A stretch of DNA of 64,000 nt from Talinum fruticosum (lineage: Eukaryota > Streptophyta > Magnoliopsida > Caryophyllales > Talinaceae): NCBI GenBank assembly GCA_021018815.1, contig JAITYX010000065.1, positions 124,001 through 188,000 on the forward strand, read 5' to 3'. Positions 32,327-44,660 of the stretch are shown one piece after another; position 1 is the stretch's first letter; every line of letters starts with the position of its first letter. Below the pieces are notes generated by a model. The model worked only from the letters and a program-made list of their open reading frames with translations. It did not search any database and had not been told where the DNA came from. The translations under genes were made by a program, and so were the position numbers.

Positions 32327-35125
32327 TGTGAGACCCGAAATTTTGAATAGATTAATTATATAGTTAAATTAAACTAAGTATTCATACGTAATTTATTTTA
32401 TGCAATTATTATGTGCTTATGTGCTTATATAGTTTAATTAATAAATGTGACTACTCTTTAATTGCAAGATAAACAAACCCGAGATAAAACCTATAATTAA
32501 CTAGTCCTATTTTGCTCAAGATAATCTTAAAAAAGTTATTAGGAAAAGATTAGTGTTAGGTAGCGAGCGCTGGCTACACCTGATGAGGCCACCGAAAAAG
32601 GAAAGAAAGAAGCGAGAGGAAAAAGAAAAGAAGGGGAGAGGATCGAATGGGAGCAGGGAAACAGGATAGAGATTGTGCGAAGGAGACAAAGCGAGAGTAA
32701 GAGGGCGTGTTCAACGATGAAAGGAGGAGAGGCGGCCGGCGAACACAAAGGGAATAGCCAAGACTCAAAGGAGGGCGAAATTGAGACCAGGAAAGGGGAG
32801 GCGAACATGAGGGCTGAGAGAGGTCGCCGGTGAGCATGGAAACCACGACCATCAATAGCGTCGAGCACGAAAGAGGGCGGCGAAATCGGGGCTGGCAGCA
32901 GGGGAAGAAGAAGGAAAGTAGGAATTGACCCAGGCTAATTTGAACCTCACCAAACCTTTAATCCCTAATTCGAGGAAGGTAGTCCTATACTCTAAATTTA
33001 TAGTAATTTCGAAACCCAAATGAGTTTTGTTATGAATATTAAATGTTTATGCTATAGAATAAAGTTAGGAAGTAGTTAGGGCTGAATAAAGTTATGACAA
33101 AATTGAATTGAACTGCTGAGTGTTATTAGAAACCCGAAGGAGTTTAGCAATTGTTTAGGGCTGAGTTGGGATACGGGAAGTTTAGAAGGGCTGAGTTGGG
33201 ATCCGGGAAGTTTAGAAGGAGTTCGAGTGCGTAGGTATAAAGAGTAATGTCGAGATCTCAAATAGCACTTCAGAATGAGGAAGTGGTGATTTGGAGTTAA
33301 ATCGTGAATTGATGCTTCAGTTAAACCCTTGGAGATTCCTAAATTCTTTGAGCTGGAAGGTAACGATGCGTATTGTAAAACAACGATTTGAGTATAAAGG
33401 ATGGGTGTGAGTTCATCTTGATTGGTACACAATTGAGGTAGGGAAATTGCGAGCTGGGAATTGTAAGGTTAAGTTGAGTTTAGAATGTATTTAAGTCCTT
33501 GAGATTAAATTAAGTTTGAAGATAAGCATAACAAGAGGAATTTAAATGATAAAGTGAGTTTAAGAGTTATGTGGTTGAGTATGGGTAAAAGAAGTTGATT
33601 TATAAAGTAGAGACATAGAGTGAAGAATTGAGGTAAAGACAAGGAATTGTGAGAAGTTCAGATGTTTGAATTAGATGGTATCTACTTATGGTTCTTGTGG
33701 CTTGGAAAAAGAATTAATCTTACTAAATTGGTGAATTGAGGAAGGCATAGTTTGAAAGGAGCCGAGGATGACTTTCTGCGTTGAATTATGACTATTCATG
33801 TTAAGTGACCGCATTATACGAGGTTCAAAAGTAATTTTAAAAGGAGTTCTATATTTTACGCGAATGATCCTTGAATGCAACTTCTTGTTAACCGCCTTTC
33901 AAACGTGATTATATTTTAAAAAGAAGCGAAACTTATTTGAGAAAGTGAATCGGATTTGAGAAAGTTGATTTATAAGGGTGACACGTGGTGTCATGCCTTC
34001 CTTGGTATTAAACCAATTTAAGAAAGTTGTTTCAAGCAAATGTGAATTATTATGTGCAAATTGTTCGAATCGACTTGGCTAGGATCGTTTAGCATACCGA
34101 AGGGTTCAAACCGGGGTCCTCATTCGTGAGGATTCTCGACTAGAAACTTCGAGGGAAGGGTTGCAACAGGGGTCATGGGGATCAAGATGCCCGACGAGAG
34201 ACTTCCTAGAAGATAGGTCCCGGAGCCTTTTATTTGAGGTTACAGCCCGGAGACATCGGAGAAACTAAGAGAAATTACGAGAAATCATGAGGTGCTAGTT
34301 CGAGCCCCCGAAAGCCCAGAGAAAGTTGATTTAGTTCTAAAAGAATTGTCAGTGAGTGTGAAACTGTGCTTTTAAATGATTGAAGAGTTATAATCTTTAC
34401 GTTGCGAATGATTTCAAGAGATTCCATTGAAAAGTATATAGATTTGTACCATCGTATTACGTTTTCGCTAATTTCATTATTATGAGTAGTATGTGTAAAG
34501 GATTTCCATTTTAAGAGTGTCGATTTCCGGTGAGCTTGTGGTTCGCTCACCCCCATAAATTTGCCCCTTTTCCCTCCCAGATTGTAGGTACCCCTTGAGA
34601 CGGTTGACTGGAAAGCTTGTCTTTGGTGACAGTCATGGTTGAAGTCGAGTTTATGTGTTTCATATTTAACATATTTTATATATTCGAGTTACTTATGTAA
34701 ATATCCAAAAATATATAGTAAGCTAGATGTATGCTCGGAGACCCAAACTAGTAGCTCGACGAGCCAGGAATTCCCTTTAACTTGCGATTTTGCTCTTAAG
34801 CGGTTGTAATTTAGGTTTTAGCTTAGTTTGTACCGTGAATTGTAACTTAGTGTGGAATTTTTGTTTTATGGTTGTGAATATACTCCAAGTGTGTGGCCGT
34901 TGAGTCGTGTACTCCGAGCATGGGGCTCGTTGAGTTTTATTATGACTTTCATGTTGGTTTTTAAGGCTTTTAGCCTATGGGTTGGGCCATATTTCAAACG
35001 TAACTCTGCCGAAATATTTAGAAACTTTCGAACCAAACAAGAAACCACCTTAATGAGCCTTAGGAGTTCCTTTTGAGGAACTCCGGCGATGACAGAACTC
35101 CTAGGGTGGGTTTTAGGGTGTTATA
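32327..35125 (+). repeat. 5' LTR of element B
   Basis: 2.8 kb, TGTGAGACCCG...GGGTGTTATA. The start is repeated at 39232 (3' LTR). It contains the GA-rich block at ~32580-32900 and a long body similar to the solo LTR at ~1915-4175. Confidence 0.9.
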
Positions 35126-35130
35126 TTTTA

Positions 35131-35148
35131 TGGTATCGAGCATTAGGA
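35131..35148 (+). other. Primer-binding site of element B
   Basis: TGGTATCGAGCATTAGGA, 5 bases after the LTR end. It is a degenerate form of the TGGTATCAGAGC site complementary to initiator tRNA-Met used by most plant gypsy and copia elements. Confidence 0.8.
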
Positions 35149-35352
35149 TCACCCAAATTAGCTTCGACTAAGATTATGTGCCCTAGAGAATAGGATATGT
35201 GCGCTATATGTGATTATATGTGCATTGTTTGCTAATTCATATATTTGCTTACTCGTAATTAGTGTTTATGTACTTGAGATAGGCATTCCTCTATTAGAAA
35301 TTTTATAATAAGCATGCACTTAGTAGAGGATTAATTTTTTTAATCACGTTAG

Positions 35353-36300
35353 ATGCCTCCGCTAAGAGAAAAAGTTGTACCTTCACCCTTTCCACCTCCG
35401 GGGCCCACAACAATGGATATGGTCCGCCAATTTTAGAAGTTAAAACCTCCTAAATTTGCTTGGAGGTATAGACCTGCTGGTATATGAGGAATGGATACCG
35501 ACTATGGAAGGTCTCTTCGAGGTAATGGAGTGCCCGGAACGGTTCAAGGTGCAATTGAGCACCCATCGGTTTGAACGTTAAGCCCGATTCTGGTGGCATA
35601 CGGTTAAGCCTCGGAAAAGAGGATTTATAGTAACTCGGCCGGAACTTAAGGAATTACTCGGAAGCGAGGTATTAACCCAAGGACGTCAAATGGGCTAAGG
35701 AACAAGAATTTCGCACCTCAAACAGGGAGAGAACATGAGCTTAGTGGAATATGCTGCCAAGTTCAACGAGTTAAGTCGATTTGCACCGTCCTAGGCGACA
35801 ACCAAGGAGATGCGGATGGATAGGTTTGAACATGGATTAAGTCCGAAGCTCAAGAATAAAGTGGTCGCGCCTGCATTCTTAAATTTCCAAGAAAGTGCAG
35901 CGCTAAAGACAGCCCAACTCCAAACCAAAATGAGGTATGGGTGTGGTGGTACTGGCTCTCAATCCAGCCAAGCTGCAAAAAAGTCGATACACGAGGTAAT
36001 TCCTCCCAAGGCCAACATGTATTCAATGGGGAAGATCGAAGACTCGTAAAAAGTGTAGTCGCCGTCACTTAGGAGCCTATACAGGAGAAAAAGGGCCATG
36101 CTTTTATGGACACTTCGTAGCGCATTGTCCCCAAGAGACCGGAACTAATCACGTGATCGGGTAGAAGCAACAATATAAACCTCAACCCTCCTCACAACAA
36201 GGCCAACCTTCGGCCATGAACAGGAAGGAAGGGAAGAAACCCCAGGTGGGTGGGAGAGTCTACAGCCTTATCTAAGAAGAAGGAATTGAGGACCTCGACA
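35353..36300 (+). pseudogene. gag of element B, degenerate
   Basis: Begins MPPLREK at 35353 and has stops soon after. Pieces of the capsid domain follow: an LRLKPPKF-like stretch at ~35440, WHTVKPRKRG-like at ~35595, FRTSNRERT/EYAAKFNELSRFAP at ~35715-35790, then 35810-36049 (MDRFEHGLSPKLKNKVVAP). The zinc-knuckle region at ~36050-36150 keeps CxFYGHFVAHCP but has lost part of the CCHC motif. Nonfunctional. Confidence 0.78.
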
Positions 36301-36890
36301 ATGATGCTTTGGTATTGCCGATGAGGAAATGGAGAACCCTAGCGATGTAGTGGCAGGTACGGTACTCCTCGATAACCTATATGCCTATGTTTTATTTAAT
36401 TTAGGAGCTATCCATTCATTTGTGAATTCGAAATTTGCTAAAAAGTTGCCGTGTAAGTCTGCTATGGTAAACGCTAGACTTCGCATATCAACCCCAGTAG
36501 GGTCGATAGCTCAAACTTATGACATATATAGGGATCGCCCATTAAATATAGATGGCGAGAATCTTTTCTGCAGATTTGATGCAATTAGCCATACAAGATT
36601 TTGATATTATCCTTGGGGTGGATTGGTTATCAAAACATAATGCGAGTCATAGATTGTAATAAGATGCTAGTATCTATGATAACTCCCGAGGGAGAAAGGT
36701 TGGAGTTTAGAGGGAATAGCCTTGAGAAGATGACTCCTCTCGTTTCCGTAGTACAAGCGTACAAGATGCTAAAAAGTGGGATGTCAAGGGTATTTATGTC
36801 GTTGTGGAACTAGCCGAATTGGGAGAAATCCATGTTAAAAGTATACCAATAGTGTGTATTTGGAGAAATATTCAAAGAGGTGTCGGGGCT
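36301..36890 (+). pseudogene. Aspartic protease of element B, degenerate
   Basis: 36329-36604 and 36601-36813 give the chromovirus protease: a VLFNLGAIHSFVNSKFA segment, where the family has a D[ST]GA(S/T)HSF active site (here Asn-Leu-Gly-Ala), then LNIDGENLFCRFDAI and the DIILGVDWLSKHNA-like stretch split across two frames at ~36600-36640. Loss of the catalytic Asp means no activity. Confidence 0.8.
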
Positions 36891-37515
36891 ACCTCCGGAT
36901 CGGGGAGTTGAGTTCACTATAGACTTAGTGCCCGACACTACACCCATATATAGGGCACCATATAGAATGGCACCAGTGGAGCTGGCTGAGTTAAAGGTCC
37001 AATTGTAAGAGTTACTAGATATGGGGCTAATTCGACCTAATGTTTCACCTTGGGGAGTGCCCGTACTCTTTGTGAAAAAGAAATATGGTAGCCTAAGGTT
37101 GTGTATTGATTACAGAGAACTAAACAAAGTGACCATTGAGAATAAGTATCTCCTCCCAAGAATAGATGACCTCTTTGATCAGCTTGGAGGCTCATCTATG
37201 TTCCCAAAGATCGATTTAAGGTCGAGCTACCACCAGTGGAGAATCAAGAAAGAAGATATTTCTAAAAGTGCTTTTAGGACACGGTATAGTCGGTATGAGT
37301 TCCTAGTTCTTCCATTTCGGCTATCCAATGCTCCCGCCTTCTTCATGGACCCGATGAACAGAGTGTTCCACCCTTTCCTTGATAGGTTCGTATTGGTCTT
37401 TATTAATGATATCCTCATGTATTCCACAAATAGAAAGGAACATGAAGAACACCCGAGAACAATGAGTGCAGACCTTAAAAAGACATCAATTATATGCCAA
37501 ACTCAAGAAATGTGA
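36891..37515 (+). pseudogene. Reverse transcriptase of element B
   Basis: 37021-37515 is open for 164 codons. In order: [66 protein letters not shown] (first catalytic Asp present), and [18 protein letters not shown]. The active-site box reads [10 protein letters not shown]: the first Asp of the DD pair is Asn (codon 37405-37407). The upstream 36900-37020 holds the fingers region ([24 protein letters not shown]). A stop ends the frame after the box. Confidence 0.9.
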
Positions 37516-38320
37516 GTTTTGGTTAGAAAAACTCCACTTTCTAAGGCATGTAGTGTCCGTAGAAGGCATATCCGTGGACCCCGGCTAAAACGGAAGCCAT
37601 AGTGAATTGGCCGTGGCCCATGAACGTATTTGAGGTGAGAAGTTTCCTGGGTATAGCGGGCTACTATTGCAAGTTTGTAGAAAACTTTTCCAGAATTTCT
37701 CTTCCTCTCACTTCGTTAACAAGCAAAGGCAACAAGTTCGAGTGGATTGAAAAGTGTGAGGCTAGCTTCCAAGAGCTAAAGAGACGGCTGGTGTCCGCCC
37801 TAGTTTTAACAATTCCCAAGGGAACGAAGGATTCGTCGTATATAGTGATGCTTCTCGAAAAGGGCATGGATGCGTATTGATGCGAGAATGGTAATGTGAT
37901 CGCTTATGCATCACGACGACTAAAGACATATGAAGAAAATTACCCAACTCATGACTTGGAGCTAGAAGAAGTAATTTTTGCGCTAAAAATTTGGAGGCAC
38001 TATCCGTATGGTGTAAGGTGCGAGATTTATAGAGACCACAAAAGTCTCAAGTACATCTTTACGCAAAAGGAATTAAACATGAGGCAGCGGAGATGGCCGA
38101 ACTTCTAAAGGATTATGATATGGAAATCAAGTATCATCCAGGTAAAGCAAATGTGGTAGCAGATGCCCTCAGCAGGAAAACAAGGTCGGTAACTTGTTTC
38201 CTTACCAGTAAAGACCAACTCGTAAGGGAGTTAGAAAAACTTGAGGTTGAGGTGATACTACCAAACGATCAAGGTTATTTAGCCGCTATACAAATGAACT
38301 TTTCCCTGGTAGACTAGATC
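37516..38320 (+). pseudogene. RNase H of element B
   Basis: 37602-37880 carries the RT connection (VRSFLGIAGYYCKFVENFSRISLPLTSLT), then SYIVMLLEKGMDAY where the family has the first RNase H Asp (YSDAS); here that Asp is altered. 37896-38108 continues with [33 protein letters not shown] (catalytic Glu region) and [24 protein letters not shown] (catalytic Asp). A frameshift at ~38095 leads to 38093-38317 with [26 protein letters not shown]. Broken by two frame changes. Confidence 0.88.
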
Positions 38321-39175
38321 AAACAACTTCAAAGTTCGGATTTAGAATTGATGAAGATCAAGAAGGGTGTAAAGGAGAATCAGATTAAGGAATTTGGAAT
38401 TGAGAACGAGACGCTTTGGTAAAAAGGAAGGCAATGCGTACTCCAATGTCGATGAGCTAAAAAGAGAAGTAATGAAAGAAGCTCACAACTCGGCATTCAC
38501 AATGCATCCTGGAAGTACGAAAATGTACCATGACCCGAAAAGTCATTTATGGTAGATAGGAATGAAAAGTGATGTAGCAGAGTTGGTAGCTCATTGTCTC
38601 ACATGTCCGAAGGTGAAAACCGAACACTAGAGACTAGGACGGTTACTCGCAACCTCTACCAATTCCTGAATGGAAGTGGGAAGATATCGGCATGGATTTT
38701 ATCACAGGACTACCCAAGACTTAGAAGCAGCATGATTGCATATGGGTGGGACCCTTAGAGTTCTAAGTTGGGGATCACGTGTCTTTAAGAGTCTCTTCAT
38801 TAAAAGGGAACTTAAGATTCGGGCGAGAAAGATAAACTTAGCCTTAGATTTGTGGGACCCTTTCAAATCTTGCAAAGAATTGGTTCCGTAGCTTACAGAT
38901 TGGCTTTGCCACCCGTTCTTCAAGGTATTCATGAAGTTTTCCATGTATCTAACCTTTGTAAATACGTGTCGGATCCGGAACATGTCGTCAAACATGAGCC
39001 TTTGAAGGTTAAGGAGAACCTTACATTTAAGGAAGAACCGATCCGTATCTTACAAAGACAAAAGCGGAAGCTTATGACTAAAACGCTAACATATGTCAAG
39101 ATATTCCGGAAACACCATAAGTTAGCTAACGCGACATGGGAGCCAGAATGTGAGATACGGGAGAAATAGCCCGCT
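38321..39175 (+). pseudogene. Integrase of element B with core deletion and chromodomain
   Basis: The zinc-binding part is readable at ~38460-38630 (AFTMHPGSTKMYHD, CLTCPKVK). The core begins MDFITGLPKT at ~38690, then jumps within ~50 bp to the post-core PLEFXVGDHVSLRVSSLKG (~38750-38800). The rest of the catalytic core, including the second Asp and the Glu, is therefore missing. 38852-39169 encodes GPFQILQRIGSVAYRLALPP, the HEVFHVSNLCKYV region and a chromodomain-like end (~39030-39165: EEPIRILQRQ, LTYVKIFRKHHKLANATWEPE). Chromodomains guide plant chromoviruses to heterochromatin. Nonfunctional. Confidence 0.88.
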
Positions 39176-39231
39176 CTGTTTATATCAGTATCTAAATTTC
39201 GAGGACGAAATTTTTTGAAGAAAGGGAGAAA
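39176..39231 (+). other. Polypurine tract region of element B
   Basis: TTTCGAGGACGAAATTTTTT, the common end of Tekay/Del pol, is followed by GAAGAAAGGGAGAAA directly before the 3' LTR. Confidence 0.75.
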
Positions 39232-39611
39232 TGTGAGACCTGGAATTTTAAATAGATTAATTATATAGTAAAATTAAACTTAAGTATTTATACGTAATTT
39301 ATTTTATGCAATTATTATGTGCTTATGTGCTTATATAGTTTAATTAATAAATGTGATCTGCTCTTTCGTTGCAAGATAAATGAACCCGGGATAAAACTTA
39401 TAATTAACTAGTCCTATTTTGCTTAAGAAAATCTTAAAAAATATATATATTAGGAGAGGATTAGTGTTAGGTAGCAGGTGCTGGCTACACTTGATGAGGC
39501 CACCAAAAAAGGAAAGAAAGAAGCAGAGGAAGAAGGAAAGAAAGGGAGGGGACCAAACGGAAGCAGGGAAACAGGAGAGAGATTGGGCGAGGGAGACAAA
39601 GCGAGAGTGAG
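39232..39611 (+). repeat. 3' LTR of element B, cut after ~380 bp
   Basis: TGTGAGACCTGG onward matches 32327-~32700, including the start of the GA-rich block, then stops at GACAAAGCGAGAGT and switches to copia RT sequence. The exact join lies within a few bases of 39611. Confidence 0.88.
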
Positions 39612-40960
39612 ATTGAGAAATAAGGGTAGACTTGTTGTCCGGGGTTACAATCAAGAAGAAAAAATTGATTGTGGTGAAACCTTTGCCCTTGTTGCTAGGA
39701 TTGAGGCAATCAGAATCTTATTGGCCTTTGCATCTCGCATGAATATCAAGCTTTAGCAAATGGATGTCAAATGTGCTTTTCCGAATGGTTTCATTCAAGA
39801 AGAAGTCTATGTTGAGCAACCCCTGGATGTGAAAAATCGGAATTTTCATATCATGTTTTCAAATTGCAAAAAGGCTTTATATGGTCTTAAACAAGCTTCT
39901 AGAGCTTAGTATGAAAGACTAAGCAAGTATCTTGGTTAAAAATGATTTCAAAAGAGGTCAGATTGAGAAAACTCTTTTCATAAAAACCAAGGCGAAAGAT
40001 TTTCTTATTGCTCGGATTTATGTTGATGATATCATTTTTGGAGCTACTAACGAAACTCTATGTCAAGAGTTTTCCGAGTTGATGAGATAGGAGTTCCAAA
40101 TGAGTATGATGGGAGAAGTTAACTTATTTCTTGGTCTACAAATCAAACAAGACAATGATGGAATTTATGTCAATCAATCCAAGTATACGAAGGAACTTCG
40201 AAGAAGTACAAACTATAAGATGTGAAACACGCAAGCAACACCTATGAGTAACGAGTTTGAAACTGGACTCGGACGAAAAAGCTAATGCTATAGATCAAAA
40301 ACTCTACAAAGGTATGATTGGATCTCTACTTTATTTCACATCTAGTAGGCTAGATATCATGTTCGGCGTCTACCTTTTTCAAGATTTCAAGCTAAACCAA
40401 AAGAATCACATCTCACTGCGGTAAGAGAATTTTCACATATCTTGCAAGAACTCAAAATCTTGGTCTAAGGTTTTCAAAACACTCGGAGCTGACTCTCACT
40501 GGATACTCAAATGCTAATTATGTTGGATACAAAGTTAATAGAAAGAGCACATCAGGAGCATGCCAATTTCTAGGTCAATCCCTCATCTCCCAGGCACTCA
40601 AAGAACAAAACTCTATTGCTCTATCAACTACCGAGGTTGAGTACATTGCAATTGTAGCTTGCCGTGCTCAGATTATGTGGATCAAGTAGCACTTGAAAGA
40701 TCTAGGGCTATCATTCAAAATAATCCCGATCAAGTGTGACAATCGAGTTCAATCAACACTACTAAGAATCCGGTTCAGCACTCAAAGACAAAACATATTG
40801 AGGTCGGGTATCATTTTCTAAGAGACCATTCGAGAAAGGTGATATTGAACTTGAATTCATTCCTATGAAATTTTAATTAGCTGATATTTTCACTAAGCAA
40901 CTTAGTGAGAATAAGTTTTGCTTTATTAGGAATGAGCTTGGTATGATTAATGCATGATTA
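39612..40960 (+). pseudogene. copia RT and RNase H fragment, SIRE/Maximus-like
   Basis: Starts inside the RT (NKGRLVVRGYNQEEKIDC) with no upstream integrase. It shows VEAIRILLAFASRMNIKL, AFPNGFIQEEVYVEQP, KALYGLKQASRA, and an intact active site YVDDIIFG at 40019-40042. RNase H follows at ~40480-40910 (SKHSELTLTGYSNANYVG, ALSTTEVEYIAI, ADIFTKQLSE). Several stops and frame changes. It is similar to 5400-6750 but its RT box is better preserved. The first codons are joined in frame to the cut LTR of B (ORF 39478-39756). Confidence 0.88.
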
Positions 40961-41430
40961 TGTGATTTCTAAGTAAATTATCCTTGCATAATTATGTGTT
41001 ATATGTTTTTAAGAACAAGCGGATAAGTTGATAGAGTAAGACTGAGTTATGAGTTATTAGTTCTTTGAGTGTTCTGAATCACTTAGAAAAATATACTAGA
41101 TCGGACTTAGTTTTTAAGCAAAATGGACATTAAACTTCTTAGATAATCTCTAGATAAATGAAGAACTTCGAAATGTTTTCGAAAAGTCTGTTTTCTCTCT
41201 CTTGGATGCGCGTTTCAATCAAAGAAATCTAGTCGTTGGAAGAAAGCTGATAGAATACTAGCCGTTAGAGTGCAGAACGTCACACCCGTCTAAGACTATC
41301 GTTTGAACTTCGAGGTTAAACCAAAGGCTGAAGGTCATTTGTTTTTCACTATAAATAGCATCCCTTTGCCTTCTTTTTATTACTTTGATCTCTGCACTCT
41401 CATACTCACTTTCGACACATGGTGATATTT
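40961..41430 (+). other. Post-pol spacer of the second copia fragment
   Basis: No ORF. It has the same layout as 6761-7352, including the TATA-like decamer at 41349-41358 and the CTCTGCACTCTCA segment. The envelope-like ORF that should follow is missing; unrelated reverse-strand gypsy sequence begins near 41430. Confidence 0.6.
41349..41358 (+). promoter_or_regulatory. TATA-like box, second copia copy
   Basis: CTATAAATAG, identical in sequence and relative position to 7151-7160. Confidence 0.45.
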
Positions 41431-41924
41431 GTAACGTATTTATCGCTCATTACATAATATATTTTCGTTAATTTTCCTTCAACACCAACATAGGTGGATG
41501 AAGGGGTTATGTTAGTTGGTGCTTTATCCCTTTAGTCCTTAATATATGCATATACTTCTTTTCTCCCAATAAACTTCCTCAATATGGAAGCAAATTTGCT
41601 CTTGTACTATTCTCATGTCTCAAACTCTTTCTCCATTCCATTATTTTCTTCAATGCTCGAATGATTTGCGAGGATTCTCATGTCTCAAACACTTTCTCCA
41701 TTCCATTATTTTCTCCAATGCTTTGAATGATTTGTAAGGATTTCTAAATATTAATCACGCTTATCACATCACTAATATCACCCAAGATATCATCCTCCTA
41801 ATTATCCTAAATGTCATAACCTTCTTCTTTAATACCATTAACCCACAATTCACTCTTCTAACATCTAAACTTCGAAACTTCAACCTCTTTATCAACCTAG
41901 TGTAATTATCCTCGTAATTTCTCA
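41431..41924 (-). repeat. Leader remnant of a reverse gypsy element, with a ~66-bp tandem duplication
   Basis: Downstream (minus strand) of the primer site at 41925-41941. It contains two adjacent copies of a ~66-bp unit (about 41610-41675 and 41676-41742: ATTCTCATGTCTCAAAC, TCTCCATTCCATTATTTTCT, CAATGCT..AATGATTTG). No coding region can be read. Confidence 0.55.
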
Positions 41925-41941
41925 TCGGATGCTCGACACCA
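41925..41941 (-). other. Primer-binding site, reverse gypsy element
   Basis: Minus strand TGGTGTCGAGCATCCGA, close to the element B site TGGTATCGAGCATTAGG, three bases from the LTR end at 41945. Confidence 0.6.
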
Positions 41942-41944
41942 CTT

Positions 41945-43218
41945 CGTAATGCCCCAAACTATAATCACTCTTATCACCGATTTATAACCAAAGTAAATTG
42001 AAGTAGCATATAGCAGCTGAAGCCAAAACCAAGTTGGGGCATTACCCCCATCTCTTGTAGTTAGAGACAAAGCTTATATTCGTACACATTCCACCTATCC
42101 TACAATGTGTCATATAAATATTTACACCACCACTTAAAAGGGCCTCTACATCATATACTTAAAACTTAAATAGTTTAAAAGTCCACACGATTCTTAAACA
42201 CATAACTCAAAAACAAGTTTGCAATATAAATCCCCATAAAACTTCACAGCAAGTCATTGCCCCTTCCCGACCCTTTGAGATTCTTTTACCTCAATTTCTT
42301 TTGAGATTCTTTTACCTCAATTTCTTTCTTTCTCCTCCTGCAATTCTTGTTTAAATTTCCGTTGTTTCTCTTTTCCTAAAACAGTTTAAAACATAAGATA
42401 CAAAGTGAGCGGTTGGCTCCATACATTACCCTTGTACTGTAAATTTTAAAGAGTTAGTGAGCGCACGCATCATTTTAAATTCATTTAAAACTCAACATTT
42501 AAACAAGATGCTCAATTTTTTTTCGTAAACTTTTCAATTTTGTTTCAACTTTGCAAACATTTCAGTTTCCGGCCGACACTAGGACTCTAATTTATATGCA
42601 TTTACAGCCATGGCTTCGATTAAATGATTCGGTTAAAGTTCCCGTTTGCCGGGAAGGACCAATACGTGGCCTCGATTAAACGATTTAATTAAAGTTCCCG
42701 ATTATCGGGAAGGCCACAATACGATTAATTCTGCTACCAGACATTTATGAACGAGTTAACGGTAAATGATTAACGATTAATTGGGTCCTAAAAGTGTTGT
42801 TGGCCGAACTAAAAATAAACACGATAACGTTTTACATAACAAATAAAATTTAACTATTTGGAAGGGTACAAGCAATAACGTACCTCGGTCGATCGTTTCC
42901 TTTTATTTTTTATTTTCTTTTCTTCACTGAATAGTGGTTCCTACTGTTTTCAAACAGAAATTTAATATTTGCATCAATAAACTTATTAGCCTTTCTTGTA
43001 TCTATTTTTGATAAGTTTTTACATTCGTCTCCTTTAACTCCTCATGTATTGTCTAGTTAAGTTACAATGTCTATTGAACTATTCTATTCAATTTACACTT
43101 TGGCCAATTTAATTATGTAACCCATTAAGCGGCTTAATGCTCTAATTTACCCTTTAAATCAATTCTCGCCAAAACCATTACAATTTTAATTTTATATATC
43201 TCCTAGCCAATTTAATTA
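41945..43218 (-). repeat. 5' LTR of a reverse gypsy element (far end uncertain)
   Basis: Matches the fragment at 30790-31232 over its first ~470 bp and is followed (minus strand) by a Met-type primer site. It contains a ~60-bp tandem duplication (about 42600-42720: GGCTTCGATTAAA..GTTCCCG..GGGAAGG). I cannot locate its U3 start; element X begins at 43219. AT-rich, no ORF. Confidence 0.6.
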
Positions 43219-44660
43219 TGTAGGAGCCACGATCCGTCCCTCCGTAAGGGAACCATTCAGACTAAGTTTCCCCACGAAAGTCGGATCTCTTGGTTTTTAA
43301 AGATTCTTTTTGAAATTTGATTTTTGGAAATGGATTTGGAAAGTAGGGCACCTCTTTTTAAGATTATTTCTTAGAATTTGATTTTGAAACAGTTTGAGTG
43401 AAAAGGGTGATTGGCAATTTTTATTAATCATTTTTATTTTAGAAATTGATTTTAGAGAAATCCTAGGATGTTATTTGAAGATTAGGAAAAAAAATTAGAA
43501 CACATTTTGCCGCAAAGCTCTCTAGGCAAACAGATAAACCTAGCCGGGCCAAGAGCTAAGCCCAACCTCTAACCGGTGCCGGCGTCGGCTTCAACCAACA
43601 CCAACCGGAGTCCGACGCTAGCTATAGGGCTAACACTTGTGAAATCGGTTTGGCTCTATAGCTTAGGTTGTCAAAGTGAAACCCAAATTTAGCTATTTTC
43701 AACCTAAAATGACGAGAAGTAGATAAAGAGAAATGAAACGGAAAATAAGGAGTCACCAGTCGGTTTGAAAGTAAAAATAAAAATAATAAAAAAATACTCT
43801 TCCAATATTAGCATGGAAAAACTAAGCCCGAAAGAGGTTTCGAAAGAGAATTCATCGATCTAAATCGAGAATTCGGTGTTCGAGGGTGAAGGTACGAAAT
43901 AGAGAGGAATGTTCTCCATTCTCGCCCATCAATAGACGACCTTTACTAGTTTAAGTTCTAAGTTAAAAAAATGTGTTTAAATAGTCAAGCACACAACATG
44001 TGAATTGCGGAAATTAAATCAAATAAGCCATGTTAAGAAAGCGATAAATAAGCAAATAGGAAAGAATTAAAAAAGCAATAAAGAAAGCGAAGGAAATAAA
44101 AGTTACAGATGGGCGAGGAGGAATTAAAAGTGATTACAAACTAAATCCGGCAAAATAACCGCAGGGTAGTGAGCTCAAAATGAGGACAAAAGTAGGTTAT
44201 TTTTAGAGCTTAAGAGTGAAGGAAATGTGTGATGGTATGACAAATAGAGAGAGTAGAGAGTGGGAGAGAGTAATGCAAGTAGTTTCAGCTTAGAGGGGTT
44301 CACTAGTTGAAAAATGTAGCAACAAAAGATAGAATTATTTAGCAACTAATAATGAGGGAGTAGCCCCTTATTTGTAGAAAAATTATGTGAAAAAATCAAC
44401 CAAAAACCGCTCGCCGCCGAAAATCGGTTGAACCGGGTCCGGATTTGCCAACGAGGATAAAGGAGTCGGACATGATAAAATCCGTCCGGACTGGAAGATC
44501 TCGAGAAACACAACAATGGTCTCCCGGATGACTTCATGTAGGTATCTTGACTTCGTGCCTTGGTTGGTCGCTACGAACAAAACGCAGCGTTTTGGCAAGT
44601 TTAGCCTGAAAACGCGGCACCAGTCTTCACACAACGTTGTATGGCTATCTCGAGTTGCGT
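43219..44660 (-). repeat. 3' LTR of element X, inner part
   Basis: Complementary to an LTR end of the form CGTGGCTCCTACA at 43219. Parallels 58511-~59990: the shared AGTCACCAGTCGG, GAGAGAGTAGAGAGTGGGAGAG and GTCGCTACGAACAAAACG segments. The remainder of this LTR is at 53186-53536. Confidence 0.88.

Larger units (their letters stand above)
32327..39611 (+). mobile_element. Chromodomain Ty3/gypsy element 'B' (Tekay/Del-like), 3' end cut
   Basis: 5' LTR 32327-35125, Met-type primer site, gag, protease, RT, RNase H, integrase remains with chromodomain, polypurine tract, and a 3' LTR that breaks off after ~380 bp. The domain order with the integrase last, and the chromodomain at the C terminus, place it with plant chromoviruses. 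It belongs to the same LTR family as the solo LTR at 777-4175. No target duplication can be read, because the 3' end is missing. Confidence 0.88.

Noticed and set aside
32539..32868. Minus-strand ORFs of 109 and 93 codons
   Set aside because: They are the complement of the GA-rich block in the element B LTR, the same artefact as at 1089-1898.
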